The translations under genes were made by a program, and so were the position numbers. This document shows, piece after piece, positions 44,954-54,222 of a stretch of 64,000 nucleotides of DNA. The stretch is taken from NCBI GenBank assembly GCA_016124855.1, contig WGMX01000033.1, positions 1 to 64,000 of the forward strand, written 5' to 3'. The first letter of the stretch is position 1, and every line of letters starts with the position of its first letter. The notes beneath the pieces were generated by a model. The model was not told the DNA's origin. It did not search any database and saw only the letters and a list, made by a program, of their open reading frames with translations. Source of the DNA: Anaerolineaceae bacterium. Its GTDB lineage: Bacteria > Chloroflexota > Anaerolineae > Aggregatilineales > Phototrophicaceae.

Positions 44954-47038
44954 TTACGGCGTGACGAGGATGCGAGTATCCCATGCGCCGAGTTCAAAGG
45001 GTTGACCGGAGGCGATGGACGCGCCGCTGATGAGATCGGTGCCGCCTGACACTGCCGGAATGTTTTGCGTGTCCCATGACCAGTTGGTGTAGAAGGTCAG
45101 GGTTTCGCCAGATTTGGCACGGGCAGTTGCGGAACGAACAACCATCGGCAAATTGGCAAAAGGCGAGGTGATGCCTGCCTGTGCCATGACCCACTGCGCC
45201 AGCGCTTTGCTCAGCGCGAGGTTGGGCAGCGTGCCGCAGTAAGTGACGCGGCCTTTGCCGTAGGGCTGCGAGACAATGGCCGGAAAGCGCCCGAAATGTG
45301 GATGCACATAATGGGCTAAAGCGGCAGCGCCTTCCAGTTGAAGGCCGTCCGCCCAACCGGTAGCGCGGGCATCAGCGGGAAGAACGAAATCCGGTTGTAC
45401 GGATTTGAGCGGCAGCGGAGTCACCAGATTGGAGAACTCGTTGTAATTCGCGCCGACCGCTTCACGCAGCGGGCCGGGGGCGCGCTGCCAGCGGATACGG
45501 GCGAACTCGTCGGCGTAACCACTCTTGAAGGTCAGCAGCAGATGTCCACCGTTGGCGGCGTACTGCGTCAGGCGTTCGAGGAAGGCGTCATCAGCGATAT
45601 ACAGCGAGGGCACGACCAGCACCGGATAGGCTTCGAAGTTCTGTTCCTCGTGGAGCACGACACACTGCGCCCGCGCATCAAAGAAGCCCTTATAGAAGGC
45701 GTCGAAGGTGCGGCGGTAGGAGGCTTTGTCTGGCTGGACGTTATCGACCTGTGGCAGCGACGGCATGAATTCCAGCGCGTATTTACTGTCCTGCGAATAG
45801 AGGAACGCCACGTCTTCCTGCGGTTGGAGATCGGTCAGGATAGCATCATGGGCTTGGAGTTCGTGGGCGATTTGCGAGAACTCGGCATAGCAGCGCCCCG
45901 GCTCAAGGTCGTGGTTGAGGATGCCGCCCCAATAGGTTTCGATGCCGTAGTGCAGCGTGTGCCAGTGCCAGTATTCGACCATGTTGGCACCGCGCGAAAT
46001 GAAGGAATAGACCACCGAACGCCACTGCCCATCATAGTTGGGATAGTTACAGTGCGAGCCGCCGATGCTGTTGGCGTCCAGTTCGGTGATGAGGAAGTTG
46101 GTCTGTTTGGTGCCGCGTGCAAAGTCCCCTGCCAAGTACATTGACCAGACGCCGGGGTTGGTGATCTGGAACTGCGCCATCCATTCCGGCGCACCGAAGA
46201 CCCGATCTTCACCGAGGGCGAGGTTCAGCCCATCCTGCGTGACATGATAGGGATTCATCGCCAGCACGTCCATTTCTTGGGCGATGTCGTAAACATCCGA
46301 CTCGGCGCGTCCGTGCATGCCGACCACGCACTGCGTCACGAACTGGTCAGGCCGCGCGTACTCCTTGACGATGTTCTTTTCCCACGCCAGCAAATCGGTG
46401 ACGAGCGTGGCCTGAAAACGCCGCCATTCGAGGTCATAACCGGGGTTGGTGTTGCCGTCTAGCGTCCACAGATCGTCCCAACCGCCCAAACGGTGTGACC
46501 AGTAAGTCAGTCCCCAGACTTCATTGAGGCGATCCACCGTGCCGAATTTGTGCTTGAGGTAATCGACAAATTTCTGGAAAACATCGGGGTTATAGAGCAG
46601 GCCGCTGCCGGTTTCGTTATCGACCTGATAGCCGATGATGGCCGGATGTTGAGCGTAGTGGCTGACCAACTGGCGGACGACACGCTCCACATGGAAGCGG
46701 TAAGCCGGATGGGCATGATTCATGTTCTGGCGTGCGCCGTAATAAGCACGGCTGCCGCGTTCGTAACGCGCCATGATTTCGGGGAATTTGCGGTGCAGCC
46801 ATGCCGGAATAGCATAGCTGGGCGTGCCTAAAATGACTTTGATGCCCGCCTCGTGCATCGCGTCGATGACCCGATCCATCCACGCGAACTCGAAGCGCCC
46901 GTCTTCCGGCTCCCAACTCGACCATGTGGACTCGCCCAAGCGCACGACGGTCAAGCCCGCCTCGCGCATCAAGCGGATATCTTCGTCCAGCCGGTCATAG
47001 GGCTGATATTCGTGGTAATAAGCGGCTCCATAAAGCAT
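44954..47038 (-). CDS. Beta-galactosidase, family GH42
   Basis: A 694-residue enzyme, the normal GH42 size. It starts MLYGAAYYHEYQPYDRLDED. The TIM barrel has LGESTWSSWEPEDGRFEF, acid/base Glu in IGYQVDNETGSGLLY near 143, and nucleophile Glu in FLITELDANSIGGSH near 305. A trimerisation domain (LQPQEDVAFLYSQDSKYALE) and C-terminal beta domain follow. No signal peptide, so it probably cleaves imported beta-galactosides or galactan fragments. The ATG at 47038 has AAGGA 7 nt upstream; the longer frame to 47230 overlaps the divergent promoter region and is rejected. Confidence 0.93.
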   Translation of the reverse strand: MLYGAAYYHEYQPYDRLDEDIRLMREAGLTVVRLGESTWSSWEPEDGRFEFAWMDRVIDAMHEAGIKVILGTPSYAIPAWLHRKFPEIMARYERGSRAYYGARQNMNHAHPAYRFHVERVVRQLVSHYAQHPAIIGYQVDNETGSGLLYNPDVFQKFVDYLKHKFGTVDRLNEVWGLTYWSHRLGGWDDLWTLDGNTNPGYDLEWRRFQATLVTDLLAWEKNIVKEYARPDQFVTQCVVGMHGRAESDVYDIAQEMDVLAMNPYHVTQDGLNLALGEDRVFGAPEWMAQFQITNPGVWSMYLAGDFARGTKQTNFLITELDANSIGGSHCNYPNYDGQWRSVVYSFISRGANMVEYWHWHTLHYGIETYWGGILNHDLEPGRCYAEFSQIAHELQAHDAILTDLQPQEDVAFLYSQDSKYALEFMPSLPQVDNVQPDKASYRRTFDAFYKGFFDARAQCVVLHEEQNFEAYPVLVVPSLYIADDAFLERLTQYAANGGHLLLTFKSGYADEFARIRWQRAPGPLREAVGANYNEFSNLVTPLPLKSVQPDFVLPADARATGWADGLQLEGAAALAHYVHPHFGRFPAIVSQPYGKGRVTYCGTLPNLALSKALAQWVMAQAGITSPFANLPMVVRSATARAKSGETLTFYTNWSWDTQNIPAVSGGTDLISGASIASGQPFELGAWDTRILVTP

Positions 47039-47204
47039 TCTTTTATCCTTCGTGTAATAACCTTTATTGAAACGTGTTTGGAGTATAAGTCCCGCACCAG
47101 AGCACCGCCAGTAACATTGTTCATATGGTTTAGGTGGTTGGGGATGGAGAATGGTATACTGTGCCGAATTCCGATCCGGCTTAAACCCTTTACCACTAAT
47201 TTCT

Positions 47205-48146
47205 ATGGATTTTTCCGTCGTCATTTGCACCTATAACCGCCTCGATCATCTCATGGCGTCGGTCAGCAGTGCCCTGCATCAAAGCCTGCCTGCGGATGCC
47301 TATGAAGTCGTCGTGGTGGATAACGCCTCGACGGACGGCACGGCAGCGGCGGTTCAAGCGCTGCTGCCTGATCACGGTAATCTGCGTTATATGCACGAGG
47401 CGCGGTTGGGCTTGGCGACAGCACGGAATACCGGCTGGCAGGCGGCGCAGGGTCAATATGTAGCCTTTTTGGACGACGACGCCAAAGCAGAAAACAATTG
47501 GCTGGAAACAGCTAAACGACTCATCGCGGATAATCCGACCAATCTGCGCTGCGTCGGCGGGCCGATACACCCCTTCTATACCAGCCCGACGCCCGATTGG
47601 TGGCTGGATAAGTACGAAATTCGGACGCGCGGTGCTGTGCAGCGCCATCTGAAAAAGGGCGAATTTTTCTCCGGCTCCAACATGATCTGGCTGAAAAGTG
47701 TCCTCGAAACTTATGGTGGCTTTGAATCCACTGCGGGCATGAAGGGCAATCAACTGGGTATGGGTGAAGAAACAGGGCTGTTCCGCCGCATCTGGGAAGC
47801 GGAAGAGTCGCCTGTGTTTTTATACTCGCCGGACTTACGAGTCTACCACTGGGTTCCGCCGGAAAAAATGACCATGGCTTATATCCTCAAACGGGCGACC
47901 GCCAACGGTCAGTTCGAGGCGCGGTTTGCACTGTCGCAAAATCCGGGCTTCGGCGGACGGTTGAAAAGCATCGGCAGCACCTTAAAAACGCTGGCCGTTC
48001 AAATCCCCGCCGTGCTGATTAAACGGTTGCAGTATAAGACCACTGAAAATTGGTACTTTGACCACTGCTTCATCCCCATTCAAAATGTCAGTAAACTGCT
48101 CGGATTGTTGGGCTTCAAGATCAGTGTCAATCAGCGCAAGCAGTAG
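47205..48146 (+). CDS. Family 2 glycosyltransferase
   Basis: A 313-residue GT-A enzyme. FSVVICTYNRLDHLMASVSS at the start, VVVDNASTDGTAA for nucleotide binding, and FLDDDAKAENNWLE with the DDD metal motif near 88-90. No membrane helices until a possible amphipathic C-terminus. It transfers a sugar from an NDP donor in glycan or glycolipid synthesis. The ATG at 47205 is preferred because the domain starts there; an extended -10 like TGGTATACT ends at 47160. Confidence 0.9.
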   Translation: MDFSVVICTYNRLDHLMASVSSALHQSLPADAYEVVVVDNASTDGTAAAVQALLPDHGNLRYMHEARLGLATARNTGWQAAQGQYVAFLDDDAKAENNWLETAKRLIADNPTNLRCVGGPIHPFYTSPTPDWWLDKYEIRTRGAVQRHLKKGEFFSGSNMIWLKSVLETYGGFESTAGMKGNQLGMGEETGLFRRIWEAEESPVFLYSPDLRVYHWVPPEKMTMAYILKRATANGQFEARFALSQNPGFGGRLKSIGSTLKTLAVQIPAVLIKRLQYKTTENWYFDHCFIPIQNVSKLLGLLGFKISVNQRKQ

Positions 48147-48200
48147 CAAGTCACAAGTTTCAAGAAACAATAACAATATAAAGAGAGACAGTGCAAGCCT

Positions 48201-49316
48201 ATGAAAATTGTACTGGGCGTATGTGGATTTGGATTCGGGCACAGTACCCGTCAGCGTCCGATTCTGGAAGGCTTGATGGCGCGTGGTCACGAGGTGATTT
48301 TGATTACCAACGACCAGAGCACCCAATTTTTTAGCCAAAATTATCCTGATGTTCGCAATGCACAGGTTTATGTACCGGCGATGCATACGACACCTAATGG
48401 TTTGGATTTCGCCGCAACAGCCAATGATCCACGTAACGCACAGCCGGAAGCCAACCGCGCTTTTTACAATGCCTGCGCATTGATCGAGCGCGAGTTTTGT
48501 AAGCCGGATTTGGTCATCTCGGATTACGATATGGTGTCGGCGCAAATCGCCTATTTATTTGGTGTGCCGCTGGTGACGCTGGACCAGCAAAGCAAATTTT
48601 TGGGATATAATTTTCCCGATGTAAGTGGTTATAACCCAAATGAACATCGGATGCGTTTGGGATATTTTTTCCCAAAAGTTCATACACGGATTGCGACCTC
48701 GTTCTTCAAAGTGAATTACGCGCCGATTGACGCATATCCGGTCATGATTATCCCACCGATTATTGGCGCCGATGTTCAAGCCCTCACACCCGCGCCAGTG
48801 GATAAACAGGTCACGGTATATATCTCTGCCGCCAGCAGTATTCAGCAGTCGATGGACGAATTATTGGCGGTGTTCAGTCATTTTCCTGATACGACCTTCA
48901 CCTGTTTTGTAGAAGGCAGTCCCGCTCAAACGCCTGCAAATGTGACACTCAAACGCAGCAGTCGGGCAGGGTTTATCGAGAGTTTGCGCCAATCGTCAGC
49001 GGTAATCGGAACAGCCGGACACAACCTAATTACCGAGGCGCTGTATCTGCATGTGCCCATGTTCCTGCTGACGTTTGACCACTACGAGCAGCAGTTGAAT
49101 GCCAGTGTCATCACCAGCGAAGGGTTAGGGGCAGCTGATTCAACGTTGACTGAAGCCAACTTGGGCGCTTTTTTCAGCCAGTTAGACACCTACCGGCTGA
49201 ACCGTCATGTGTCAGAAGTGATTTATTCACGCTTTGATGGGGACATGGTGTTTTTGGAATTGATTGAGGCCATGACCTTTTTAACACAGAGTCACAATGG
49301 CTCAAAGACACCGTGA
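48201..49316 (+). CDS. GT-B glycosyltransferase of the MJ1255/VC2487 type
   Basis: A 371-residue protein with a GT-B fold. The glycine-rich N-terminus KIVLGVCGFGFGHSTRQRP corresponds to the family-28/MurG-like acceptor side. VISDYDMVSAQIAYLFGVPL follows. The C-terminal donor-binding half has VIGTAGHNLITEALYLHVPM, the usual Gly-rich sugar-nucleotide site with Glu. It is likely to act on a lipid or protein glycan. It follows the GT2 gene after 54 bp, so they are probably cotranscribed. Confidence 0.82.
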   Translation: MKIVLGVCGFGFGHSTRQRPILEGLMARGHEVILITNDQSTQFFSQNYPDVRNAQVYVPAMHTTPNGLDFAATANDPRNAQPEANRAFYNACALIEREFCKPDLVISDYDMVSAQIAYLFGVPLVTLDQQSKFLGYNFPDVSGYNPNEHRMRLGYFFPKVHTRIATSFFKVNYAPIDAYPVMIIPPIIGADVQALTPAPVDKQVTVYISAASSIQQSMDELLAVFSHFPDTTFTCFVEGSPAQTPANVTLKRSSRAGFIESLRQSSAVIGTAGHNLITEALYLHVPMFLLTFDHYEQQLNASVITSEGLGAADSTLTEANLGAFFSQLDTYRLNRHVSEVIYSRFDGDMVFLELIEAMTFLTQSHNGSKTP

Positions 49317-49436
49317 AAAGACAGAATTTAAAGGAGGCTTAAAACAGGTGTAACGGAAAAGGCATAGATTTAGTGGCATAGAGATTTATTTCTAGTTGGG
49401 TTCACACACTTTATTGGTACAAGGACAATTCAGACT

Positions 49437-50342
49437 ATGTTGCAGACCGTCTTTTCCAAACCGGGACAATTTTGGCGCGGCAATCTCCACGCCCATTCCA
49501 CCTGTTCAGATGGCAAGTGGACACCCGACGAGGTGTTCGCTTTATACCGTGACAACGGCTATGACTTCATGGCGATTACTGACCATTTCAAGGCGCGCTA
49601 TGGTTGGCCTATTACCGATACGCTGGCTTACCGCAGTGAGCATTTCACGACCTTAATCGGCGCAGAAATTCATACCAACGGCATGGAATTTGATAACGGT
49701 TGGCATCTGGTGGCTTTGGGGCTGCCGTTTGATTTTGCTCACACACCCGCCGATGAGACCGGCCCACAGTTGGCGCAGCGGGCATTGGACGCAGGCGCGT
49801 TTGTTATCGCGGCACATCCGCAGTGGTACGCCATGACCGAAGGTGATTTTCTGTCATTGGGTGATATTCACGCCGTCGAAATTTTTAATGCCGGTGTCGG
49901 ACACGACAGCGACACCGCCGAAAGCACTTATATGCTGGACTTGATGCTGGCACGGGGCAAGCGGATTTTTGCCTGCGCGACCGACGACGCCCATTTCAAT
50001 CTGAATGCGCGTGACCGGCTGATGGGATGGGTTAAGGTGAAAAGTGAGACGCTCTCGCCCGAAGCCCTGTTAACGGCGCTCAAAGCGGGTGATTTTTATT
50101 CCAGCACCGGCCCGGATATTCTGGATATTCAGGTGATCCCCGGTGAAAAAGTAACGGTGCGCTGTTCACCTGCCAGCCATATTTATGCGCTCGGTCGTCC
50201 GATTGAATTCACCAGCGTGGTGGGGGAGTGTATCACCGAGGCCGAGTTCAGCCTTAAAGAATGGCGCAGCCCCTTCGTGCGGATTCTGGTGCGCGATGAA
50301 AAGCAGCGGAAGGCGTGGTCAAATCCCATCTGGTTTGCGTGA
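49437..50342 (+). CDS. PHP-domain metal-dependent phosphohydrolase
   Basis: A 301-residue protein of the PHP family (histidinol-phosphatase/polymerase). It has the metal motifs GNLHAHSTCSDGKW (HxH, D), DFMAITDHF, GAEIHT, FVIAAHPQW and CATDDAHF. It binds two to three metals and probably hydrolyses a phosphoester. The C-terminal ~80 residues form an extra beta domain (DFYSSTGPDILDIQV). Substrate unknown; context with glycosyltransferases suggests sugar or lipid phosphates. Confidence 0.85.
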   Translation: MLQTVFSKPGQFWRGNLHAHSTCSDGKWTPDEVFALYRDNGYDFMAITDHFKARYGWPITDTLAYRSEHFTTLIGAEIHTNGMEFDNGWHLVALGLPFDFAHTPADETGPQLAQRALDAGAFVIAAHPQWYAMTEGDFLSLGDIHAVEIFNAGVGHDSDTAESTYMLDLMLARGKRIFACATDDAHFNLNARDRLMGWVKVKSETLSPEALLTALKAGDFYSSTGPDILDIQVIPGEKVTVRCSPASHIYALGRPIEFTSVVGECITEAEFSLKEWRSPFVRILVRDEKQRKAWSNPIWFA

Positions 50343-50366
50343 AATACAAAACAAATGCATTTAGAC

Positions 50367-50390
50367 CGCAGAGACACAGAGAAATACAAA
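50367..50390 (-). repeat. Short CTCTGTGTCTCTG repeat
   Basis: CCGCAGAGACACAGAGAAAT at 50368-50387 is the reverse complement of ATTTCTCTGTGTCTCTGCGG. It matches ATTTCTCTGTGTCTCTGTGG at 3702-3721 at 19 of 20 bases. A third relative is within copy B of the 290-bp element (CAGAGACACAGAGG at 20255-20268). Confidence 0.6.
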
Positions 50391-50392
50391 GC

Positions 50393-50674
50393 TTAAGTCG
50401 GCTGCAAGCGGCTGATGATGTTGATGGCAATGACGATTAGGCCACCAATCCACGCGGGAATGAAGTACAAATAACCGCCGACTGTTTTGGTCATCAACCA
50501 GTTAGGAAAACTGCGCGAACGCAAGCGAACGATGATGTCCATCAAAAAGAGAGCTGTCCCCACGCCGATCATGGTCACGACATCGGGCAGTTTGAGCAGA
50601 AACCCGCCCCCACCGGCGACCAATCCACATACGACGAACATCAACAAACCCAGTTTATTGCCCTGAATGAACAT
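50393..50674 (-). CDS. Small three-helix membrane protein
   Basis: A 93-residue hydrophobic protein with probable helices at about 7-26, 32-50 and 66-87, and an Arg-rich loop (VRLRSRSFPN) on the cytoplasmic side. I recognise no family. It stands between the PHP gene and the FGGY operon on the opposite strand. Confidence 0.55.
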   Translation of the reverse strand: MFIQGNKLGLLMFVVCGLVAGGGGFLLKLPDVVTMIGVGTALFLMDIIVRLRSRSFPNWLMTKTVGGYLYFIPAWIGGLIVIAINIISRLQPT

Positions 50675-50829
50675 ATCTGATCTCGTTTCGTAAGGCCGTG
50701 CCTAACTTCCATTTATAGCATAATCAAATTGATGGGCAAGTTCGCCATATTTGTTTCAGTTCCGCGTATGATACTGCCGTCAAAAGCGTGTTAAACTGAT
50801 CGTGTGAAGCGACATGAATCAGGTACGGC

Positions 50830-52395
50830 ATGATGAGCTATGTGTTGGGCATTGACGCGGGTACAGAGGCGATTAAAGCAGGACTATTTGATCGTTCGGG
50901 TAAGCTGATGGCTTCCGCTTCCAGCCGCTACAACACTTTTTTCCTCAATCCCGGTTGGGCAGAACAAAACCCCAATAGCTGGTGGGCAGGCTTAATCAAT
51001 GCTGTTCACGAGTGCCTGAAAACTGCACCGATCAAGCCAGCAGACATTGTTGGCATCGCAGCAGGCGCGACCACTTGCACGTTGATTCCAGTCAAAGCAA
51101 ACGGTAATGCCCTGCGCCATGCTTTACTGTGGATGGATGTGCGGGCAGCAGATCAAGCACGGCGCATCTTTGAAAGCGGGCATCCGGCTTTGCGTTACAG
51201 CCTCGCCGGAGTCAGCGCCGAGTGGATGCCCGCTAAAGCGCTGTGGTTGAAAGAAAGCGAACCGGATATTTACTACGAGGCCGATTACCTGATCGAATAT
51301 GCCGATTGGATTGCCTACCGCTTAACCGGACGGATGACGCTGAATATCAATACCATCACGCAGCGCTGGTACTATCACGCGCCGAGCGGCGGTTGGCCTC
51401 TCGATTTCTATCGGCAAATTGGCTTGGAAGATATTGAAGCCAAATTCCCGCGTGATATTCTGCGGGTCGGTGAGGTTGTCGGCGGATTATCTGAACGCGC
51501 GGCAAATGATCTCGGTTTACAGGCAGGTATTCCGGTTGCAACAGGTGGCGGAGATGCTTTTGTTGGTCTGTTGGGATTAGGCGTGGTTGAACCCGGTGAT
51601 TTGGGCATCGTGACAGGTTCATCCAATGTGTTATCAGCACTTGCGAGCGAAGAAGTCCATTTCCCCGGCAGCTTCGGCAGCTTTCCCGATGCCTTAATCC
51701 CCGGCTTGAGCTTGGTCGAAGGTGGGCAAGTCTCAACCGGTTCAATCCTCAATTGGTTTCAACGGAACTTCGCTCAGGATGCTGCCGAACAAGCCAAGCA
51801 GCAAGAAATATCGGTCTACACGCTGCTGGATGCCGAAGCCCAAAAGATCGCAGTCGGTTCAGATGGTTTGATTGTGCTGGATTATTTTCAAGGCAACCGC
51901 ACACCCCATACCGACTCATTGGCAAAGGGCGTAGTGTTGGGCTTATCACTCCAGACAACACGCGCTCATGTTTTCCGCGCTTTGATGGAAGGCATCGCGT
52001 ACGGCATGAAAGATATTTTGGATACTTTCATCCGCCAAAATTGTCATATTTCGCGGGTGATTGCCTGCGGCGGCGCGACCCATAGCAAACTGTTTATGCA
52101 AATTTATGCCGATGTCATCGGTCAGCCGATTTATGTCACGCGTGAAGCCGAAGCCTCACTACTCGGCGCGGCGGTTTGCGCGGCAGCCGGCGCAGGTTTG
52201 TATCCCGATTTGCAAGCAGCCTCGCGCGGCATGACGCAAATCACCGATGTCTACCAGCCGAATATGCAGTTCCATGACCGGTATCAATTTTTTACCCAGA
52301 AATATCGAGAGACATACCAGCAGCTTAAAGGTATTATGCAGGATGTCAGCCAGCACGTCGCAGCAAATAAGGAAACCAACAATGACCCAAATTGA
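50830..52395 (+). CDS. FGGY-family carbohydrate kinase
   Basis: A 521-residue sugar kinase. The first phosphate-binding motif is YVLGIDAGTEAIKAGLFD, followed by NPNSWWAGL, GIAAGATTCTLIPV and LWMDVRA at the substrate site. The C-terminal ATPase half has TGGGDAFVGLLGLG, IVTGSSNVL, and VIACGGATHSKLFMQIYADV near 415. It phosphorylates a pentulose, pentitol or related sugar with ATP. The length and DYFQGNRTPHTDSLAKG sit closest to ribulokinase/xylulokinase-like members. It overlaps the next gene by 14 bp, forming a kinase-dehydrogenase-isomerase operon. Confidence 0.88.
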   Translation: MMSYVLGIDAGTEAIKAGLFDRSGKLMASASSRYNTFFLNPGWAEQNPNSWWAGLINAVHECLKTAPIKPADIVGIAAGATTCTLIPVKANGNALRHALLWMDVRAADQARRIFESGHPALRYSLAGVSAEWMPAKALWLKESEPDIYYEADYLIEYADWIAYRLTGRMTLNINTITQRWYYHAPSGGWPLDFYRQIGLEDIEAKFPRDILRVGEVVGGLSERAANDLGLQAGIPVATGGGDAFVGLLGLGVVEPGDLGIVTGSSNVLSALASEEVHFPGSFGSFPDALIPGLSLVEGGQVSTGSILNWFQRNFAQDAAEQAKQQEISVYTLLDAEAQKIAVGSDGLIVLDYFQGNRTPHTDSLAKGVVLGLSLQTTRAHVFRALMEGIAYGMKDILDTFIRQNCHISRVIACGGATHSKLFMQIYADVIGQPIYVTREAEASLLGAAVCAAAGAGLYPDLQAASRGMTQITDVYQPNMQFHDRYQFFTQKYRETYQQLKGIMQDVSQHVAANKETNNDPN

Positions 52396-53632
52396 CCCGA
52401 TTTATATTGGCAAAGATGCCACCGGCCAACTGCTGAACACTGCAGCAGCGAAAGGGCTAAAGCGTTTTGCAATTATCGCCGATACCAACACTTTCAAAGC
52501 GCTTGGCAGCCATGTGCAAAATGCGCTCAAGTCCAAAGGCTATGATGTCAGCAGCATTGTTCTCGAAGGCGAGGAGGTTCACCCGAACGAACATTATCTG
52601 GTAGAGGTGTTGGTTAAAGCACCGTTGGGTGACTGCACCTTTATCGCGGTGGGATCAGGAACGATTACCGACACGACCCGTTTTATCAGCCACCGCACCG
52701 GACGTTCCTTCATTGGGATGCCAACTGCACCGTCGGTTGACGGCTTCACATCAATTGGTGCGCCGCTGATTTTAGGTGGCATCAAAACCACGATTCCCTG
52801 CCAACCACCGACAGCCGTATTTGCCGACATTGATACGCTTACACACGCGCCCCCGGAACTCATTGCGGCGGGTTATGGGGATATGATCGGCAAAATTACC
52901 TCTCTGGCGGATTGGAAAATCGGCAGCTTGCTCTGGGAAGAACCTCACGATGAGGCGATTGCCAAACGCTCACAGGCCGCCATCGACCTCGCGATACGGA
53001 ACGTGGATGCCATCAGCCAGCACACCGAGGAAGGGATAAAATTCCTGATGGATGCGCTGATCGAATCCGGTTTGTGCATTTTGGACTTCGGCACATCACG
53101 TCCGGCTTCGGGCGCGGAACATCATGCCTCGCACTATTGGGAGATGAAGCGCATTAAAGAGCATGGCAAGACCATGTTACATGGCGCACAGGTTGGTTAT
53201 GCGCTGATAACGGTTGCCGCGCAGTATGCCAAAATTCGTGCGCTCAGCCGCACAGAAGCGATGGATCGTTTGGAAGCGGCGGTTCTTCCAAATCGAGAAA
53301 CTGAAGTGGCGAACATTCGTCACGGCTACGGCGAACTGGCAGATGATGTGATTAAAGATCATCTGGCTTTCCTCAATATGAGCGAGGCCGATTTTGATGC
53401 AGTCAAGCGCCGGATTGCTGATCGTTGGGATGAGATTCAAGCGACTGCGGCCAAAGTGCCTGCACCCGAAGTCATCGCATCTTATTTGCGTAAAGTGGGT
53501 GCGCCGACTTCCGCCGAAGAATTGGGGCTTGCACCGGAAGAAGTCGCGCCGGGTTTTGAGTACGGGCATTATCTGCGTAACCGTTTTACCGTCATGAAGT
53601 TGAGCCGAATTTTGGATGTGCCATTGGGGTGA
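52382..53632 (+). CDS. AraM-type glycerol-1-phosphate dehydrogenase, paralogue 2
   Basis: A 416-residue protein, equal in length to the paralogue at 16179-17429 and alike along the whole sequence. The same NAD loop (VGSGTITD), LPTAPSVDG-type segment (MPTAPSVDGFTS), GYGDMIGK Asp and GAEHHASH/LHGAQVG His ligands are kept. Here the gene sits between an FGGY kinase and RpiB, which fits oxidation or reduction of a sugar- or polyol-phosphate in catabolism better than lipid synthesis. The family name AraM itself comes from an arabinose operon. The start at 52382 overlaps the kinase gene. Confidence 0.85.
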   Translation: MTQIDPIYIGKDATGQLLNTAAAKGLKRFAIIADTNTFKALGSHVQNALKSKGYDVSSIVLEGEEVHPNEHYLVEVLVKAPLGDCTFIAVGSGTITDTTRFISHRTGRSFIGMPTAPSVDGFTSIGAPLILGGIKTTIPCQPPTAVFADIDTLTHAPPELIAAGYGDMIGKITSLADWKIGSLLWEEPHDEAIAKRSQAAIDLAIRNVDAISQHTEEGIKFLMDALIESGLCILDFGTSRPASGAEHHASHYWEMKRIKEHGKTMLHGAQVGYALITVAAQYAKIRALSRTEAMDRLEAAVLPNRETEVANIRHGYGELADDVIKDHLAFLNMSEADFDAVKRRIADRWDEIQATAAKVPAPEVIASYLRKVGAPTSAEELGLAPEEVAPGFEYGHYLRNRFTVMKLSRILDVPLG

Positions 53633-53640
53633 GGGCATAA

Positions 53641-53677
53641 CCCCCTCCTTAATCTTCCCCCGTAAACAAGGGAGGAA
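53641..53677. repeat. CCCCTCC...GGGAGG hairpin repeat, intergenic copy
   Basis: CCCCCTCCTTAATCTTCCCC followed by CGTAAACAAGGGAGG. It is nearly the same as the copy inside the GT39 gene at 59823-59863, sharing the CCCCCGTAAAC core. It lies between the dehydrogenase and rpiB genes. Confidence 0.65.
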
Positions 53678-53754
53678 ATAATGCAAAGGTAAAATTCGTA
53701 GATTGATTGTATTGCAAAAACAAGATGTTTAGCATTTGAAAGGACTGGCAAGTC

Positions 53755-54213
53755 ATGATAATCGCATTGGGTTGTGACGAAGCAGGACTGCCGTTGATGG
53801 ACGTGCTGCGAGATTATTTGACCAAGCAGAATATTGCGGTTCACGATTTTGGGGTGCACAGCACCGATCCGGTGGATTATCCTGATGTCGCGGAAGCGGC
53901 CTCCAAAGCGGTGGCAGATGGCGAATGTGAACGAGCCATCTTAGTCTGCGGCACGGGTATTGGCATGAGCATCACCGCCAATAAAGTGCCGGGTGTGCGG
54001 GCGGCACTGTGCCACGATACTTATTCGGCTGAACGCGCGCGTAAGAGTAATGACGCGCAGGTCATCACGATGGGAGCACGGGTCATCGGGCCCGAACTCG
54101 CCAAGAAGATTATCGAGGTGTGGCTCGAATCAGATTTCGCAGGCGGTAACTCGACGCGCAAAGTCGAGAAGATGAACGCGGTTGATGAACGCTATCGACA
54201 ACAGCGCGAATAG
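53755..54213 (+). CDS. rpiB: Ribose-5-phosphate isomerase B
   Basis: A 152-residue RpiB/LacAB-family protein. MIIALGCDEAGLPLMDVLRD at the start, PVDYPDVAEAASKAVADGEC, catalytic Cys in LVCGTGIGMSITANK near 65, and ALCHDTYSAERARKSNDAQV. It interconverts ribose-5-phosphate and ribulose-5-phosphate; in polyol operons RpiB relatives act on tetrose phosphates. It lies 122 bp after the AraM-type gene, same strand, closing the sugar-kinase operon. Confidence 0.92.
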   Translation: MIIALGCDEAGLPLMDVLRDYLTKQNIAVHDFGVHSTDPVDYPDVAEAASKAVADGECERAILVCGTGIGMSITANKVPGVRAALCHDTYSAERARKSNDAQVITMGARVIGPELAKKIIEVWLESDFAGGNSTRKVEKMNAVDERYRQQRE

Positions 54214-54222
54214 CAAGCTGAT

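Noticed and set aside
45338..46144. 268-codon plus-strand frame
   Set aside because: Antisense within the GH42 gene; open because of GC-rich third positions.
47039..47230. N-terminal extension of the GH42 protein by 64 residues
   Set aside because: The extension has no similarity to GH42, overlaps the start of the divergent glycosyltransferase, and the ATG at 47038 has a good ribosome site.
53177..53686. 169-codon minus-strand frame
   Set aside because: Antisense to the second AraM-type gene and its downstream repeat; no motif.
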